Below the pieces are notes generated by a model that was given only the letters and a program-made list of their open reading frames with translations, searched no databases and was not told where the DNA came from. A program made the position numbers and the translations under genes. Shown here piece by piece: positions 39,101-52,069 of a stretch of DNA of 64,000 nucleotides; position 1 is the first letter of the stretch; each line of letters begins with the position of its first letter. This DNA is from Spirodela intermedia (lineage: Eukaryota > Streptophyta > Magnoliopsida > Alismatales > Araceae), in contig LR746272.1 of NCBI GenBank assembly GCA_902729315.2, positions 13,282,327-13,346,326 on the forward strand, given 5' to 3'.

Positions 39101-42100
39101 GGATTAATAATAATGTAATAACTTACCTTCAAATAGGGAGGCACATTTTCGAAGCCAAGAAGCTTAAACAGAGGTTCGATGTCTGGAAACCAATTTTTTC
39201 TTTCAAGTGGATTTCCATGTTCAACAACCTGCAATATATATTACACTTTGATGTGAGCTCTCTAAAGAAACTCATTCCTGTATTAAGCATACATAAATTT
39301 ATTCAATGATACAATTTGAAAAGCCACTGTTGAAGAGAAAACAACATGAAGATGATGAAAAATAATGCTAAATAACTTCTTGTTCACAGGACAGGATTCA
39401 TTTCTTGCCGACTCGTGACCAAAAAAAAACATAGAAATCACATCTTATTTCTAGGCTCTGATCCATGAATAATCGCATTGAACCTGAGGACAACTTCAAA
39501 AGGCTTTTAGAGCAACATATAACCTTTATGTACACAAAACCCTTAACAATGAGGCAACATCAACCAATCAGTTATTACCACTTGTACAGATCGTACAAAC
39601 ACCAAGCTGCGGGTTCAAAACCAAAGCTGTCTCGTAATATCAGGAAACAGAAATGTTGAAGTATCCAAGTATGAGAGAAAGGAACGATTGAAATCTTCCC
39701 TCTTTGATTATTATGACAAATTTGCTGATATGATCAACTGAAACATAAACTCAGGTTGAAAAAATGGGAAAATAAGTAGCGCTTTAGCATTACTTATTGA
39801 ATAAAAACACATTGGTAATTAGGTAAAATAGATATCATGCAAGTTCAAACCTTTTGAAGAACATCCAGATACGCCACTAGCGCTTTTGCATCCCCTTCCT
39901 GAAATTCAGGAAGCATTGCTCCACTACTTTGAATAGACTGTTTAAACTTTTCCTCGTAGATTGATAAACAATCAAAGAGGGTTTTCCAACCAATGGAGCG
40001 AAATGTTTTACCCCCAAGTAACTCATACACTTTTGAAGCACCCTCTTCACTAGAAGCCTGAAAACATAAAACTGATCAAAACACAACCAAAACAATAAGA
40101 TAAATAATTAATCTACAAAATATTACACACCAAAACACTAAGCATTCTCAAAAAGGCAACAAGAGTCTGAATATTTGTATGATCCTCTCCAGCAAATATT
40201 ACAAATGTCCATAAATCTTCATTCCCACATGCAAGCTCAGGTTCCTTCTGAAAAAAATCAATTAAAGATGTATCCATTAGCATGCATTAAAAGAAAAAGA
40301 ACAATAAAGAAAATATGACTGTAGAGAGAAAATCCTGGAAATGAAAGATAGATAAATGGTACTATCTCCTAACAGTGTGGCAACATTTCGATTCCCAAAC
40401 TTTTTAGAGTAACATGGTCTTAAATACTGCCAAATGATAATACTGTAATGAAGCTCACAAGCAGGCGTCATAGTTTTAGAAGTGGGGTTCAACTGGAGTA
40501 ACTGACGTGGCCATCCTATGGACAGGTTTTAAGGTAGTTCAAACACACAAAGAAGCAATAGTATCTCACCCCAAACCTTAAACCCACAAAAATAAGCAAC
40601 AATTATAAATTTCACAACCCCACAAACTTGGAGGAACCTTTTTATCCAGTGGACAAAATATTCTCAAAGCTCTAAATGCACTACTTCCCAACTATCAAAC
40701 CTGCAATTTGATTTGGCCGCTATTGACAACAAGAAGTCCCATGAAACAGCCTACTTAGTGCAGATTTGACCAACTTGAAATAAGAAAGATCCCACACGAT
40801 GCCTTCATCACAATGAACTTCTTTCAAGGTTGGAGCATCTCCTACACGTAACCTACTAAAATTGGCATGCCCTTCATCATTCCGGGGTGAAAAGAGATCA
40901 CAATCACACAAGATTAAAAAGGAATGTCAATTTTTTTTTTGGTGAAGGAGGATGTCAAGCTGGATGGTGTAGAACGGTTTGGAGGAATAAGCTTCCCTCA
41001 AAAGCAAAACTTTTGTATTTGGAATCTGATTCACAAGAGGCTGCCTACATATGTCCATGCCTTCAAGCCTCATATCCATAAAATGTGTACCTGGTGGATA
41101 ACAAGGGATAACCGTTGACAATGTATGTCATGCGAAAGAGTATCTATAATATGGTTCATTCTCAAGAAAGGAATTAATATGCTACAAAATTGGCAATCCT
41201 AATCTCTTATGTACCGGATCTCTACTAGTGGATAACTGTTCAACATAGGCCATACGCAAGGAGAGAAATATCAGAAAACAGTAAAAAAATTTCAGAGAGA
41301 CGAAAGACACGATCCACGTGGATATTTTGTTTAATTCAAACTGGCCATGGACAATGACTATGGGATATGATCTTCAAGTGGTCTACTAGACGTGCTCAAG
41401 GATAGGAAAACCTATAGTTCAAGTTGACTTCTTAAATATCACATTGACAATGACGAAAATTTTTAGGTTTGCCTCGTGCCCAGTATTTTGTATCTTGTAG
41501 TAAAAAGCAAGTAAGTTCACAGTGGACTACATGGATAACATATGGAGATTTGACCCACAAGCCTTACTAAAATCATACAGCAAAGGATTATTACAGCAAT
41601 TTTTTCCAAACTTCACTTACGGTCGTACAGAATTGCTTAATTCAAAATATTAGTCCTAGAAGCTGACATATGCAGATACCTGGATAAATAAACAATGCAC
41701 CAGACAAAACATCATGGCCTCCAATATAAAATGCGGGATAAGACGATGTCATTCCAAGCTAACAATCTTGAAGTCTCAATAAAAATAAAAAAATTACATT
41801 TGATTGAAGCTGGCATAAACCCACAAAGAAATACAGCCTCAGAGGGTATACTAATAAAGTACCCAAATATACAACTAAATGGGCATAAAAAATGAATTAT
41901 AAACAAATAAATTGTAAACAATGAAAGGAAAAGCTGCAACAACAAATTGACCTTGTAGATTTCAGAAACTAATTCCAAAAGAGAAATAAATGGCTGATAA
42001 TTCTTGTGACTCGGCTCCAGTGAACCAGCACCACTGTCATCCTTTCCATCAGCTTCACCAGCCACAAGGTACGGACTCAACGAGCTCATAGCTTTTTCCT

Positions 42101-45100
42101 TCATTTCTTTCACCTGTTATGATTGAGCAATTTTTTTCTTTTGAAAAGGATCGAAAGTAAATCGCATGACCTCCTCACCCAACCAATAAACTTTAAGTAC
42201 AATTGATGTAAAGAAAAGAAATGCCAGTTAGTGGGACAAGTAAAAGAAATCATATCATTCAAGAAGATGTCTGAGGCGAATATCTAAATCAGAAGCCATG
42301 GAAAAGACAACAAAACCACCCCCAACTAAAGAGACGAAGATAGATTAACTTTTAAGTACATTCAGTGCATTCTCTTCAACAAGAGTGACAGACATCAATT
42401 GCCAAATTGAATGGTACTTTTTGAACAATTGTTAGATTATACATAGCCAGTTGGCTACCAGTGCAGTTCACTGGATAGGGATATATTAGTAAAGCAATCT
42501 AACATATAATAGCAAGAAAAAATAAGTAATACAAAGACAAAGTTTATCCCATTTAGAATATGGTGAACAAATATGCATCAATTCGTACATCCGGGGAGAA
42601 TAAATTCTAATCGGCTTTTAAGTTTCTGATTCAAATATATAGGATAAAGCCAAGGTGCACATTAAATTTTTTGAGGAGGGTTTACCATTCCTAAGGCATT
42701 TCTCCATGGATTCATACTGTCATTGTTCTATCAGATTTTGAGTTGCGATATGATCCAACTACGTTGTTACAATACCTGTGTCCCAATACAATAACGATGC
42801 ATGCAAAAACTACCCCAAAACTCTGTCAAACGAAGTAGTACAAAACTATGCATTTACGTGCATGTGTACGTAAAATAGGATATAAAAAAAATATAATAAA
42901 AGAGAAAAAGGAAAGGAACTGAACAAAGGTACCATACATAAAAAGCGGACTAGTCTTTGATAAAACTCCGGAAAGAATCAGAAGGGCATTGATTCCGCAT
43001 GAGAGGGTCACCAATACAGTTTTACAACTACAATCCCTTCAAGAGTAACATCTGCAACAATGATAAGTCTTTGCTCTATCCAAATTTTCTTTGATCTCCT
43101 CTTGAAAAAAAAAGTGCACATATAGATTCGATACACCAAAAACAATTTTCTAATTTCTTCTTGGATTAATACAATAGTACTGAAAAGAAAACAGTGTGGC
43201 ACAGTACCATTACATCATTAATATATTACATGTCAAGGGTTCACAATCATAAGGTAGTTGCCACATCATGAAATTATATTTATATTTATCTGAATAAACT
43301 TGAGGTAAGTATGATAACAAATCAAAAGATACGTAAAGTCATGATAAGAATTTGAAATGAAAAACTTGATTCTGTAATGAAAAACTAACCTTATCTCTAG
43401 CCAGTGGATGAGAAAGGAAGCACATCATTAATTTGTGCAAATATGCATTGTACATGTAAACCATGTCCTCATCATCATTCTGTTAGAAAAAGATGCAAAG
43501 ATCGTATTTTAAGCAACTATCAAGGAAAATAGTAAAGCATATAAGATCACAGTGATAAGAAATATTTCAAATGCATTCGGAATCTATTCTCCCAAATATG
43601 CACTGATCTTCCACTGGAAATTTATGTGTATTGGAAGTGCAAAACTTTTGCTTCTTGGGGATACCATGGCACAAACACAATAAAGACATGAACAACAGAT
43701 GACAGTGCTATAACGTTTCTCATGGAAATTGTAAACTACACTAGCAGAAAACTACTAGGAAAAATAAATCAATGAAAAATATAATGTAAAAACAGTTCTA
43801 GATAAACTTCAAAAAGTTCTAAAACCGTCATATAGTAAACACCATAAAATACCAAAGATAAAACCGATTGTAGAAAGTGCAAAAATAAAAATCCAACTCC
43901 ATTCCATCATCCATCAATATTTCAACCGTCTTAGATAAAACTTCTGACCTGATATGCCGCTGACTGCAGAACATTAACCAGCAAGAACTGGAAAACGTTA
44001 TTCGAACAAATAAGTTCCAGACATGCAAAGATGTTTGCCAGGTTCTGAGACGAAGATCTTGATATGGCATCAGTAGAAGAATTTCTGTCTTGAGTGAGCA
44101 TCAAATGTGCGATCCATGCAAGTCTTACACCATCACAGAATCCAAGAATAGTGGAACTACCATTGGCCACAACCTAAAAATAAAGATTGAAATGAAAAAA
44201 ACAATCAACCTTTTGAGCTTATCAGCGCAAAAGCTTGCTGAGCATAACTAAAGAATGGATCATGAGCTTACAAGTTCTTGAAATTCACGTCTGAAAGCTG
44301 TGTCGTCAGACAAGACTGAGGCTTTATCAGGAGCACTACTTAGGGCGTCTGACATGAAAGCAATTACAAGAGAAAAAAGAAGGCTGAAAGTAATCTGCAT
44401 TCGATTTACAGTGTGGATAGGTTCAGAAATAGTAGATGTATTCCAACATATTTTTACTTTCAATCAGGATCATAATAGTTGGATTTGATTAAGAGAAAAA
44501 AACGGTCATAGTGTATTGTTTAGTCATATTAAGGGAATGAACATAACCTGAAGTTTTAGAATGGGATCACTATCATCAACATCAACAGCAAAATCTTTCA
44601 GAACAGAAAAGATATCTTTCGCATCCTTTGAGCCTGAAATAAAGAAAAATGAGGTAAAAAAACTGTTTGGGGAATGTAACTCAACAGCTGCGGAAAAAAC
44701 AGAATGATGCATTCACGAACAAGGGTGAAACATCCAAAAATATTTTTCTGAAGTGAAATAAGTCAGCTTTTTTTCTCAACAGCATTCTGAGATGATGCTG
44801 CAAAGTCAAATAAACTCCAAAAAAACCCTCTCTCAGAACAAGCTCAATAATGAATATCATTTATGAGAAATTTATGAAAACATAGATGCAATACCAGTGT
44901 AACAAGAAATGATATTTTATCACAAGAACAAAGATCCCAAAACAATTAATGAAGCACACTCAGCTGGCAAACTTCTCGCTCAGTGAGCATTCAATCAATT
45001 GTAACCATCAAACGCATGCTTGTCAAACTGATATATGTCATAGTATCTATGAACAGAAGATTTGTGGGAGGAAAAAAGAAATCAACGATTCGGTGTTCAT

Positions 45101-47151
45101 GAATTTCAAAAATAATAACTCAGAAATTCTAAAATTTTCATCATTTTTACTTAATTTATTGTCCTATTTTTCGTGAATTTTTTCGATGTTTTATCCCAAA
45201 TTTGAACATAGAATCTTCTCCAAATTTACTGTGTTAACAACAATCTGGGCATTTAACATCATACAACGTTTTTTTTTTTGTCATTTCACGGAAACTGACT
45301 TCATGACGCCTTAGATTCAATATTTACAAGATGTTAGGTAAACTACACTAAAGAGGTACACATCGAAAGCAGGTATGGACGAGGAAACTATGACTGATGT
45401 TTTCTCTTCAGATGGAACTTATGGAAACCAACTTACTTATCCTTACGATAAGAACAGATAGGACAAGACAGTGACCAAGTGTCAGCCTTTCCCGACTAAC
45501 CACAGCTCGTCGTTCCACTAATGCACCCCTAGCGTCAAGCACATAACGCTCAGAACTTGGGCCACCAACACCACCAGGTTCTTCCCGATTGAGTTCCTGC
45601 AAAAGATGGCAAAAAAACAAAGTTAGCACCCTCGTACTGATCAAGGAACAAAGTAAACGTAAAATCAAGTTAAAATGATGTGCAAACATATCTGGCGCAC
45701 AAACTCCTATCACAGGTATACGCACAAATACATATTAATCGAAGTGCCATCATGACTACGTTTATGACGATGAGACCATCTACATGACCGAGTTGTTATC
45801 TACTATCTCCTATTTCGAGGATTCTGTAGGATTCATGCATAGAGACCGAGAGGAATTATATTCAAGAGCATGACTAGAAACGCTTGTGAATAGATGAAAA
45901 GATATTGGCTCTGGCTGGAATGCATTGTCATAATTAGAAACACAATGATGGGATTTCTGGAATCCGAACCTTAATAAGAGTGATAAGATGTTGCCGAAGC
46001 CCAGAAGCAAATAAATCTTCCAACATACTTTGAATTTCATTGACGAGATTTGCTTCGAGCCCTTGATCAAGCACGACAGCCTGAATCAAAAGGGAAATGA
46101 CAAAATAGTAGCCATGAAATTAGAACAATAGAAGATGGAGACAAAAGTCATGGAAGATAAATCTTGTTTTCTTCCTGAAGTATCAGAATATAGTGGTTAC
46201 CCGCAAAAGGGTGTACAGAGATGTCAACACATCTCTCCTCTCGGTGTACCAAAGACCAGCAGCAAGACGGTAGATCTCCAGGGGTTCTCGCCCAAATAAG
46301 ACCCACTAGATTAGGAGATGCAGCAGAAACAGTAAACTGCGAGGTACCAACATACCACCAAGGATATAACTATGAGACAACAGAGCAAAACCAAAACAAA
46401 TTACCTCTTGATTGGCCAAACATAGCAATCTTATGCATTCAATTTCATTGAGATTGAGGTCACCACTCAATTTTATTGCCTGATTATCCAACAATAAAAT
46501 ATTATCAAGCAAGGAAAAACGAATGGTAAGCATAAAGAGCATGAAAACAGCAATGAATCATATTTCACTTGTAAAAGTGACGATTTTTGGGCAGAAAACA
46601 AAATCCTAGTCAGTTCAGCAAAGTGAGAGATAAAGGAAGAATGATACGGTAGAAAAAAGTACTAGGTTTCTTTGGTTAATCTGCTCATTCAAGTTCTTCC
46701 CCTCACTTTACAAGGAACCCGGAAGAGATACCGAGAAACTTTTAATCTGGATAGTCAGCCAGACGCAAAGGCGTCGGTCCGAGGGAGAATAAATACTTAC
46801 GATTTGGACATCCAAGTCGTCGAGAGAGATGAGGGAAGAATCCGGGAGCCTGACTTCCTTGGACTTGACTTGAGCCCTGTCCGACGCTGTCGGCCCCTGC
46901 AGAGACCAAGTTCGTGATAATTGATGATCTAAGGTGAAGTAATGAAAATGCGGACACTATGTAAGACACAGAAAGAAGGAAAAAGAGTAGGAAAAAAAAA
47001 AAAAACTAACCGGGTAAGAAATGAGTGAGCGAAGGGACGGAAGTGACGATCGGATTGCGTGCATCAGCTCCATCCTCAGGCCCGGGGACGGCGGTGTCGG
47101 ACCGAGCAGCGCCGACTCGATGGTGGTGCGGAGCTGCTTCGGGGAAACCAT
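21107..47151 (-). CDS. NUP205: Nuclear pore complex protein NUP205, 45 coding exons, about 1859 aa
   Basis: Large alpha-solenoid scaffold of the inner pore ring (Nup93 complex). Exons in reading order: 47011-47151, 46801-46896, 46405-46479, 46201-46305, 45970-46080, 45437-45596, 44548-44633, 44272-44394, 43949-44173, 43390-43479, 41952-42113, 40131-40247, 39851-40057, 39127-39228, 38911-39054, 37405-37535, 37190-37309, 36798-36918, 35402-35599, 35203-35321, 34912-35062, 34724-34836, 34562-34643, 34390-34476, 34233-34310, 32669-32869, 30976-31065, 30793-30906, 30466-30636, 30325-30380, 30178-30250, 29903-30093, 29689-29815, 29533-29610, 29074-29238, 28238-28408, 28034-28171, 26398-26541, 26219-26317, 26036-26131, 23804-23935, 23617-23717, 21553-21672, 21375-21459, 21107-21190. 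Every junction is GT-AG and in phase. Blocks matching plant NUP205 run throughout, for example MVSPKQL at the start, ELNREEPGGVGGP, DFMSGRTIFRNIM, PLDVILSQDH, YYYSERGDRLIDL and RRYVAMVEMC. Length is close to Arabidopsis NUP205 (about 1840 aa). No in-frame stops, so it appears intact. Confidence 0.95.
21247..21264. repeat. (CG)9 tract in the last intron of NUP205
   Basis: Nine alternating CG dinucleotides, an unusual repeat for a plant intron because methylated CpG decays quickly. It lies between the last two coding exons. Confidence 0.9.
26264..26671. repeat. Fragment of NUP205 exon 39 repeated twice in the neighbouring intron
   Basis: A block of about 22 bases (core AGCTCTTGAATGAATCCG) occurs inside coding exon 39 (about 26267-26289) and again at about 26597-26620 and 26649-26670, in the intron just upstream of exon 38 in the reading direction. 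The two intronic copies are in direct orientation, about 52 bp apart. Confidence 0.85.
32867..33313. repeat. Diverged tandem duplication containing a 3' splice site, NUP205 intron 25
   Basis: Unit A (about 32867-33117) and unit B (about 33117-33313) share two blocks in the same order. One contains GATATTAAACGATCAGATGT; the other contains GAGTTAGAAGATCTTTATGA and ends near TTTTGGGTCAAT. Unit A starts at the exon 26 acceptor, and unit B repeats that junction sequence at about 33117-33125. Confidence 0.85.
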
Positions 47152-47911
47152 CTCCTATCCCTTTCCTCTCTTTCCAGCCTCACCACACTCTGGCTGAACT
47201 CAAGGCCCCCCCCGGTATGCGCCTCCTCACGTTGCCGGGTGCCGCGAAAGCAGCGACGACCCAGGAAGGCGCCCACCGTAGAGTGGTGGGGCGATGAAGG
47301 GCCGAGAGCGGTCTGGAGCGAAGGTTTTGGGGTTTTCAATGGACAAGAGGAGCAAGAGCTATAATAACTTTCTGTGAAGAAACCCTACGACACTCTCGTC
47401 TCTCCGCCAAACGGCCGTCTCTCCATCTATTTTCTTTCCAGCTCCGACTTCCCGCCCAGAGTTTTTTGGGGGGGGGGGAGACACAGCACGTGACGGTGCG
47501 CCCACCCCACTCCCCGGCTCACGTAATCCCAGCGTCGCTGACCTCTGAACCAATTTGACTCTCGTGAAATCGGCGTCAAAATTCAAGTAGAAACCAACAG
47601 CATGTTCGATGAAGATGGGAGTTGACTCTAAGTTCGGGTCAAAAGGCTTTTGGTCCATCGGCAGCGGGTGGAGCTCGAAATGCGGCGAGGTGGACCGCCG
47701 GTGGACGGCCGATGCGGGCGGAAGGCCGTTGGTGGTCGCCTCCGAGCCGATTCGCGCACGAGAAAAAGGGCCTCCCCTCGCTTGGAAGAGCAGAAGAAGG
47801 AAATAGACTCTCCCCCTCCCTTCTTTCTCTCCCTTCCTCGGTCAGCCTCTCCTCGGAGCCCTTTGCGGTGGAAGCAGCCGGTGGAGGTAGCAGGGCGGCG
47901 CCGTTCAGGCG
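47152..47911. promoter_or_regulatory. Shared bidirectional promoter region, NUP205 / rhomboid
   Basis: The two start codons face away from each other 760 bp apart, so the 5' leaders and promoters of both genes must fit here. The region is GC-rich (CpG-rich) with no obvious TATA box, which fits broadly expressed genes. A G-run of about ten bases lies near 47470-47480. This follows from the geometry of two well-supported genes; no specific binding sites are claimed. Confidence 0.7.
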
Positions 47912-50254
47912 ATGGGAAAGAGGGCGCTCTCCGGCAATGCCGGCGGCTCAGCGGACGTGGAGGCCGGCGCGCGAGCGCAGCAGCACCATCCCCACCACCT
48001 GCAGGCGGCGCCGCTGGGGCCCCCAGAAACGGCATGGGTGGCCTGGCTTGTGCCGGCGTTCGTGTTGGCCAACTTCGTGGCGTTCGCGTACACCATGTAC
48101 GTGAATGACTGCCCCGGCTCGTCCCCGGCCGATCGCGGCGGAGAGCGATGTATCCTCCAGGACACCCTCGGCCGCTTCGCCTTCGAGCCTCTCGTCGTCA
48201 ACCCTCTGTTTGGCCCTACCACCCAGACGTCAGTCTTCTCCCTTTTTCGCCTTCTCATCATTTACGCCGCCTTCATTCTTCTTTTCGGGGAAGAAAACGC
48301 CTTCGATGAATTTATTGTGAAGGTCCTTTGCGACGGCTTGTCGCTGCATACCTGGTGACTGATCTCGTTGTTGCTGCGCATCATTCATGGTTCCCTTGCT
48401 GTGGCTGTAAAAACGCGAAGAGAATGGAGAGCTTTCCAGAGTGGAGGAGGTACTCCGTCTCTGTCGCGCAGTGTGAGGGTTAAAGGAATCTGTCCTTGTG
48501 AAAGGCACTTGGTGATCGAGACCTATAATCCTAAAGAACTGGACATAGGATTCAAGTTTTGTGGATTATTATTCCTTCTACGAGAGGAATTGTGCGTGCG
48601 CAGACGTTTTGGGGAAGACGAACAGCGAGGGTATGCTTCCCTCCCTTGCAACACCTAGAGGAATGCTTTTGGCCTGACGAAGAGCGCTCACTTGGATCTT
48701 CTAGTCCCGGTGCAAGACACCATTCTTTTAATTCGTAATTCTGAGTTTTCTGCTGAGAAGGATGATACATAAGTGTTTAGTCCCGATATCCAAGTGCCCT
48801 TCGCCTGATTGTGTGAGAAATATCTCAGTGCCCGTATTGGCTGAGGAAACGAGTTGCGTCTTAGGAAGCTGCAATTAAAGGAGCATGAGTAGAAAATAAT
48901 TTCGTGAAGGGGGTTTGAAATTTTTTCCTGTGGGTTAACGATGATGGAGTTCAATGGTATTTCTCCGCATCCTATAAGAAATTCAACAATACTAGGTGAC
49001 TATCCCATATTTGGGTACCCTTTTTTTCTTTTTCAATGACAGAATCCTCTGCATCCTTCGGATCATCCACACAAAATCCTTCGAATGATGTATTTTTCTT
49101 CCTTTTGGCTGTCCTCTTGTCAATATTCAATGAGAACGCTGCATTGACCACGGTCCCCAAAGCCAGCATTATTTAGTAAGTATATTTAACATCCTCTTTT
49201 TCCTTCTGTTGCCTGCAGATTGGATTCGCTCGGGGCCCTTGATTACAAGAAAGTTGTTGAAGAAGGAGAGGAATGGAGACTGTTCACTTGTGTCTGGTTG
49301 CATGCCGGGGTTGTGCACCTGCTAGCTAATATGCTGAGCTTTTTGTTCATTGGCGTTCGTCTCGAACAAGAGTTTGGATTTGGTAAGAAATCAAGAGTAA
49401 ATGGTATTCAATCAAAAAGTTATTTTGTGATCGCTTTGTGTGCTCCTCGAGCCTTCACTAACATCGTAATTTTGTAATTGGAGGAACTAGGAATTAATAG
49501 TCCATTCTCTCTGAGATGACATGTTATGGCCTTTTTTATTCTCCTATTGTTCATCATCTAGATACCTAAAATCAGAACTAGACTAAGATGCATTTGTTCA
49601 TTCTGTATTCCTGACGCTTACTGAAAAGGGGTTTCCTCCGATTGAGAGCCTGCTTCAGTCCATGAATCGTCTGCTTTCACATTGTTTAGGGCGTATGCTA
49701 AACACGCATGCAGAGTGTTTAGTTTTTTATGGGTTCACCCGTGCAGTGAAAATTGGGATGTTATACGTGATTTCTGGCTTTGGTGGGAGTTTGCTGTCTT
49801 CTCTATCCATTCAATCCAAGATATCAGTAGGCGCTTCGGGTGCACTTTTTGGACTACTGGGAGCCATGCTTTCTGAGCTCATCACAAATTGGACCATCTA
49901 TGCGAATAAGGTCGCACGTCTTTCTCTAACATCTTTTCCATTTATCAAAACACTAGCGGCGAGTGGACTGACAAAGAGCTTTTTCTTCAGTTTGCAGCAC
50001 TTCTGACTCTGTTAGTCATAATAGCCATCAACTTGGCGGTTGGGATAATTCCCCATGTGGACAGCTCCGCCCATATTGGAGGATTTGTGTCGGGCTTCCT
50101 CCTCGGGTTTGTTCTTCTGATCCGCCCTCAGTTTGGGTGGATCAGCCGTAACCACATCCCTGCCGGTTATGACATGGATCTTGTGAAACCAAAGCACAAA
50201 GTATATCAGTATCTTTTGTGGATCATAGCCCTCGTTCTTCTAGTCATCGGGTAA
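47912..50254 (+). CDS. Rhomboid intramembrane serine protease (RBL family), four exons, 302 aa
   Basis: Exons: 47912-48228, 49219-49382, 49747-49910, 49991-50254, with GT-AG introns in phase. The polytopic protease cleaves single-pass membrane proteins within the bilayer. Residues about 40-63 form the first membrane helix. [10 protein letters not shown] gives H134, H139 and N143, of which N143 is the oxyanion asparagine. The catalytic serine is S191 in GASG, followed by the LFGLLGAM helix. The catalytic histidine is H243 in [10 protein letters not shown]. All key residues of an active secretase-type (Golgi/post-Golgi) plant RBL are present. The last exon reads out at TAA directly after LLVIG. 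Related plant RBLs continue for about 35-40 more residues with a Cys-rich tail, which I cannot find, so the C-terminus may be shortened or the last exon may be missed. Confidence 0.88.
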
Positions 50255-51218
50255 GACAGCGGGTGTTTGTTTCCTTAAGGTGTAATTATTTTCTTCTTCT
50301 TCTTCTTCTTCTTTCCTTAGGTGAATGCTTTGCTCTCGTACTATGTCTGGGTGCTATTCGTTTTATTAAAGGGCAACGAAGGCTTGCTGTGGGATAATGG
50401 ATATAATTAGTGCTTCTTTGCATGAGAGTTGTCCCATTTCTCTTTGAAAACATCTCCAACACCCACAAAAGGATTATCTTGGTTTCCTTTTAAATTGTTT
50501 CTATTTATAATCGACATACATAAATCGACATCTTGGTTTTTGGAGAAAATAGGACGAGCATAAATGGAAACAGAATTTGGTTTTAATAGAATTTGGGAAA
50601 GAATATAGAACATATGCAGTGAATGTATTTAGGTTGGTGGGTGGGACTTACCAGGTGTGTGCATGTTGAAATCCTTTGCTTTTGGGGGATAAAACACTTT
50701 ATTTAAAATTTCAATCAAAGTTCAATATTTTTTATAGGCAGAGGGTTGTGGCCTACCGTGTCAAGGTATTGCAGAAAACTGCTATAACACTTGTGAGGTT
50801 CTTGCATAATGGGTAATCATATCGCTGCTTGGTTCTATGAATTCGCAGATTTATCGGGTGCTTGGCGAAGCTCTTCTTCAAAGGAGTCGCCGAATCCCCT
50901 TAAGCAAGTGGGTCACGCCAAATGGGTATGGGTTTCTCCCACGCGGTTGAATGGCGAGCCATCGTCCGCCCTCATCTTTGTCTGCCCCAACGCCGGCTTG
51001 GCATTTTTGCAGGAGGTTCTGCCGCCCCCATCTCGGGGTCATTTTGACGACGACAGCGTCCCTGACTCGCCTTCCGACGCATGGCATCATAGCTAGGTTT
51101 GAACCCGTCTTGATAGGTTGAGCACCTCCATGTCCAGCCCTTCTGCATGGTCAAGCTCCTCATTGTAAATGGACTCTGCAAATTCGTAGTGGCCACATAT
51201 TCTGTCCGTCTCTGTCAT

Positions 51219-51232
<14 letters not shown>

Positions 51233-51287
<55 letters not shown>

Positions 51288-51640
51288 CACTCTCGGCAGG
51301 GTATTGTCAAAAATTTAGTGCAAGAGAAGCCCGGGTAGCGTTACACTCGAATTCATGGGGGCTTCATTTTCTTGAAGCAAGGGACGGAAGTCTCGATGGG
51401 CCGGCCGTCTGCTTCACTCTCCCTCTCTCTCTCTCTCTCTCTCCCTGAAGGCTGTTGTCAAAAAAAGAGCCCAGGAGAAGGCCGCCGGGAAGCCTGTAGT
51501 GGACAGGTGAGGGGTGGTGGGCCTCGTCTGAGACTCGCCCGTACGGGTTACTCTCGAATTCATGGGGGCTTCAATTTTCTTGAAGCAGTGGACGGAGGTC
51601 TCGGCGGGCCGACCGTCGTCTTGACTCCAGCTTCAGGCAT
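51233..51640. repeat. Two tandem units, each a CT tract plus a conserved unique block
   Basis: Unit 1 is the CT tract 51233-51284 plus about 51290-51417. Unit 2 is the CT tract about 51418-51445 plus about 51446-51640. Both contain a TTGTCAAAAA block, then a stretch with the core GAATTCATGGGGGCTTCA, then CTTGAAGCA, then GGACGGA. Similarity is clear by eye but diverged, which implies an old segmental tandem duplication of a microsatellite and its flank. Confidence 0.8.
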
Positions 51641-51941
51641 GATAGTCAAACGCATTTATGGTGCAGCGGTTGTCAGTTGGATTGAATAATCCAATTGGCG
51701 GCGCCAGTTGAATGATATTGGTTGACTGGGGCCCGCCTGGCATGAACGCGTGTCCTCTCCTCGTTCACTGCTGCCGTGCCCTACGCAACCAGTGCAAATC
51801 CCTTTCTCACTGCCGAAAGAGACATGTCTCCATCGCCGACGTCATCGTCACGATACCTTGAACTGCCGGCGGCCGGTCGCCCCGGACAAACAGGGGCTGA
51901 AGCTGCTCATCTTCAGACGAGTACTAGTGTCTCTAGAGAGC

Positions 51942-51943
<2 letters not shown>

Positions 51944-51972
<29 letters not shown>
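51944..51972. repeat. (GA)n microsatellite upstream of the lectin receptor kinase
   Basis: GA repeat about 100-125 bp upstream of the start codon, so probably in the 5' leader or core promoter. Confidence 0.9.
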
Positions 51973-51975
<3 letters not shown>

Positions 51976-52069
51976 ATTACCATCACTAACGCGGGCTAGT
52001 GCCCATCGCTGGTTGAGTGGAGAGAGGGAAAGCGGAGTGGGGAGGGCGATCGAAGTGGTGGATTGCGCC

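Larger units (their letters stand above)
50255..52069. other. Intergenic region with two microsatellites and a local tandem duplication
   Basis: 3' flank of the rhomboid gene and upstream region of the lectin receptor kinase. No gene recognised. The CT and GA tracts and the tandem units are listed separately. Confidence 0.5.

Noticed and set aside
40880-41120. Overlapping 64-codon frames on both strands in NUP205 intron 11
   Set aside because: Neither strand gives a known motif. Possibly an old transposon scrap, but there is nothing to support a call.
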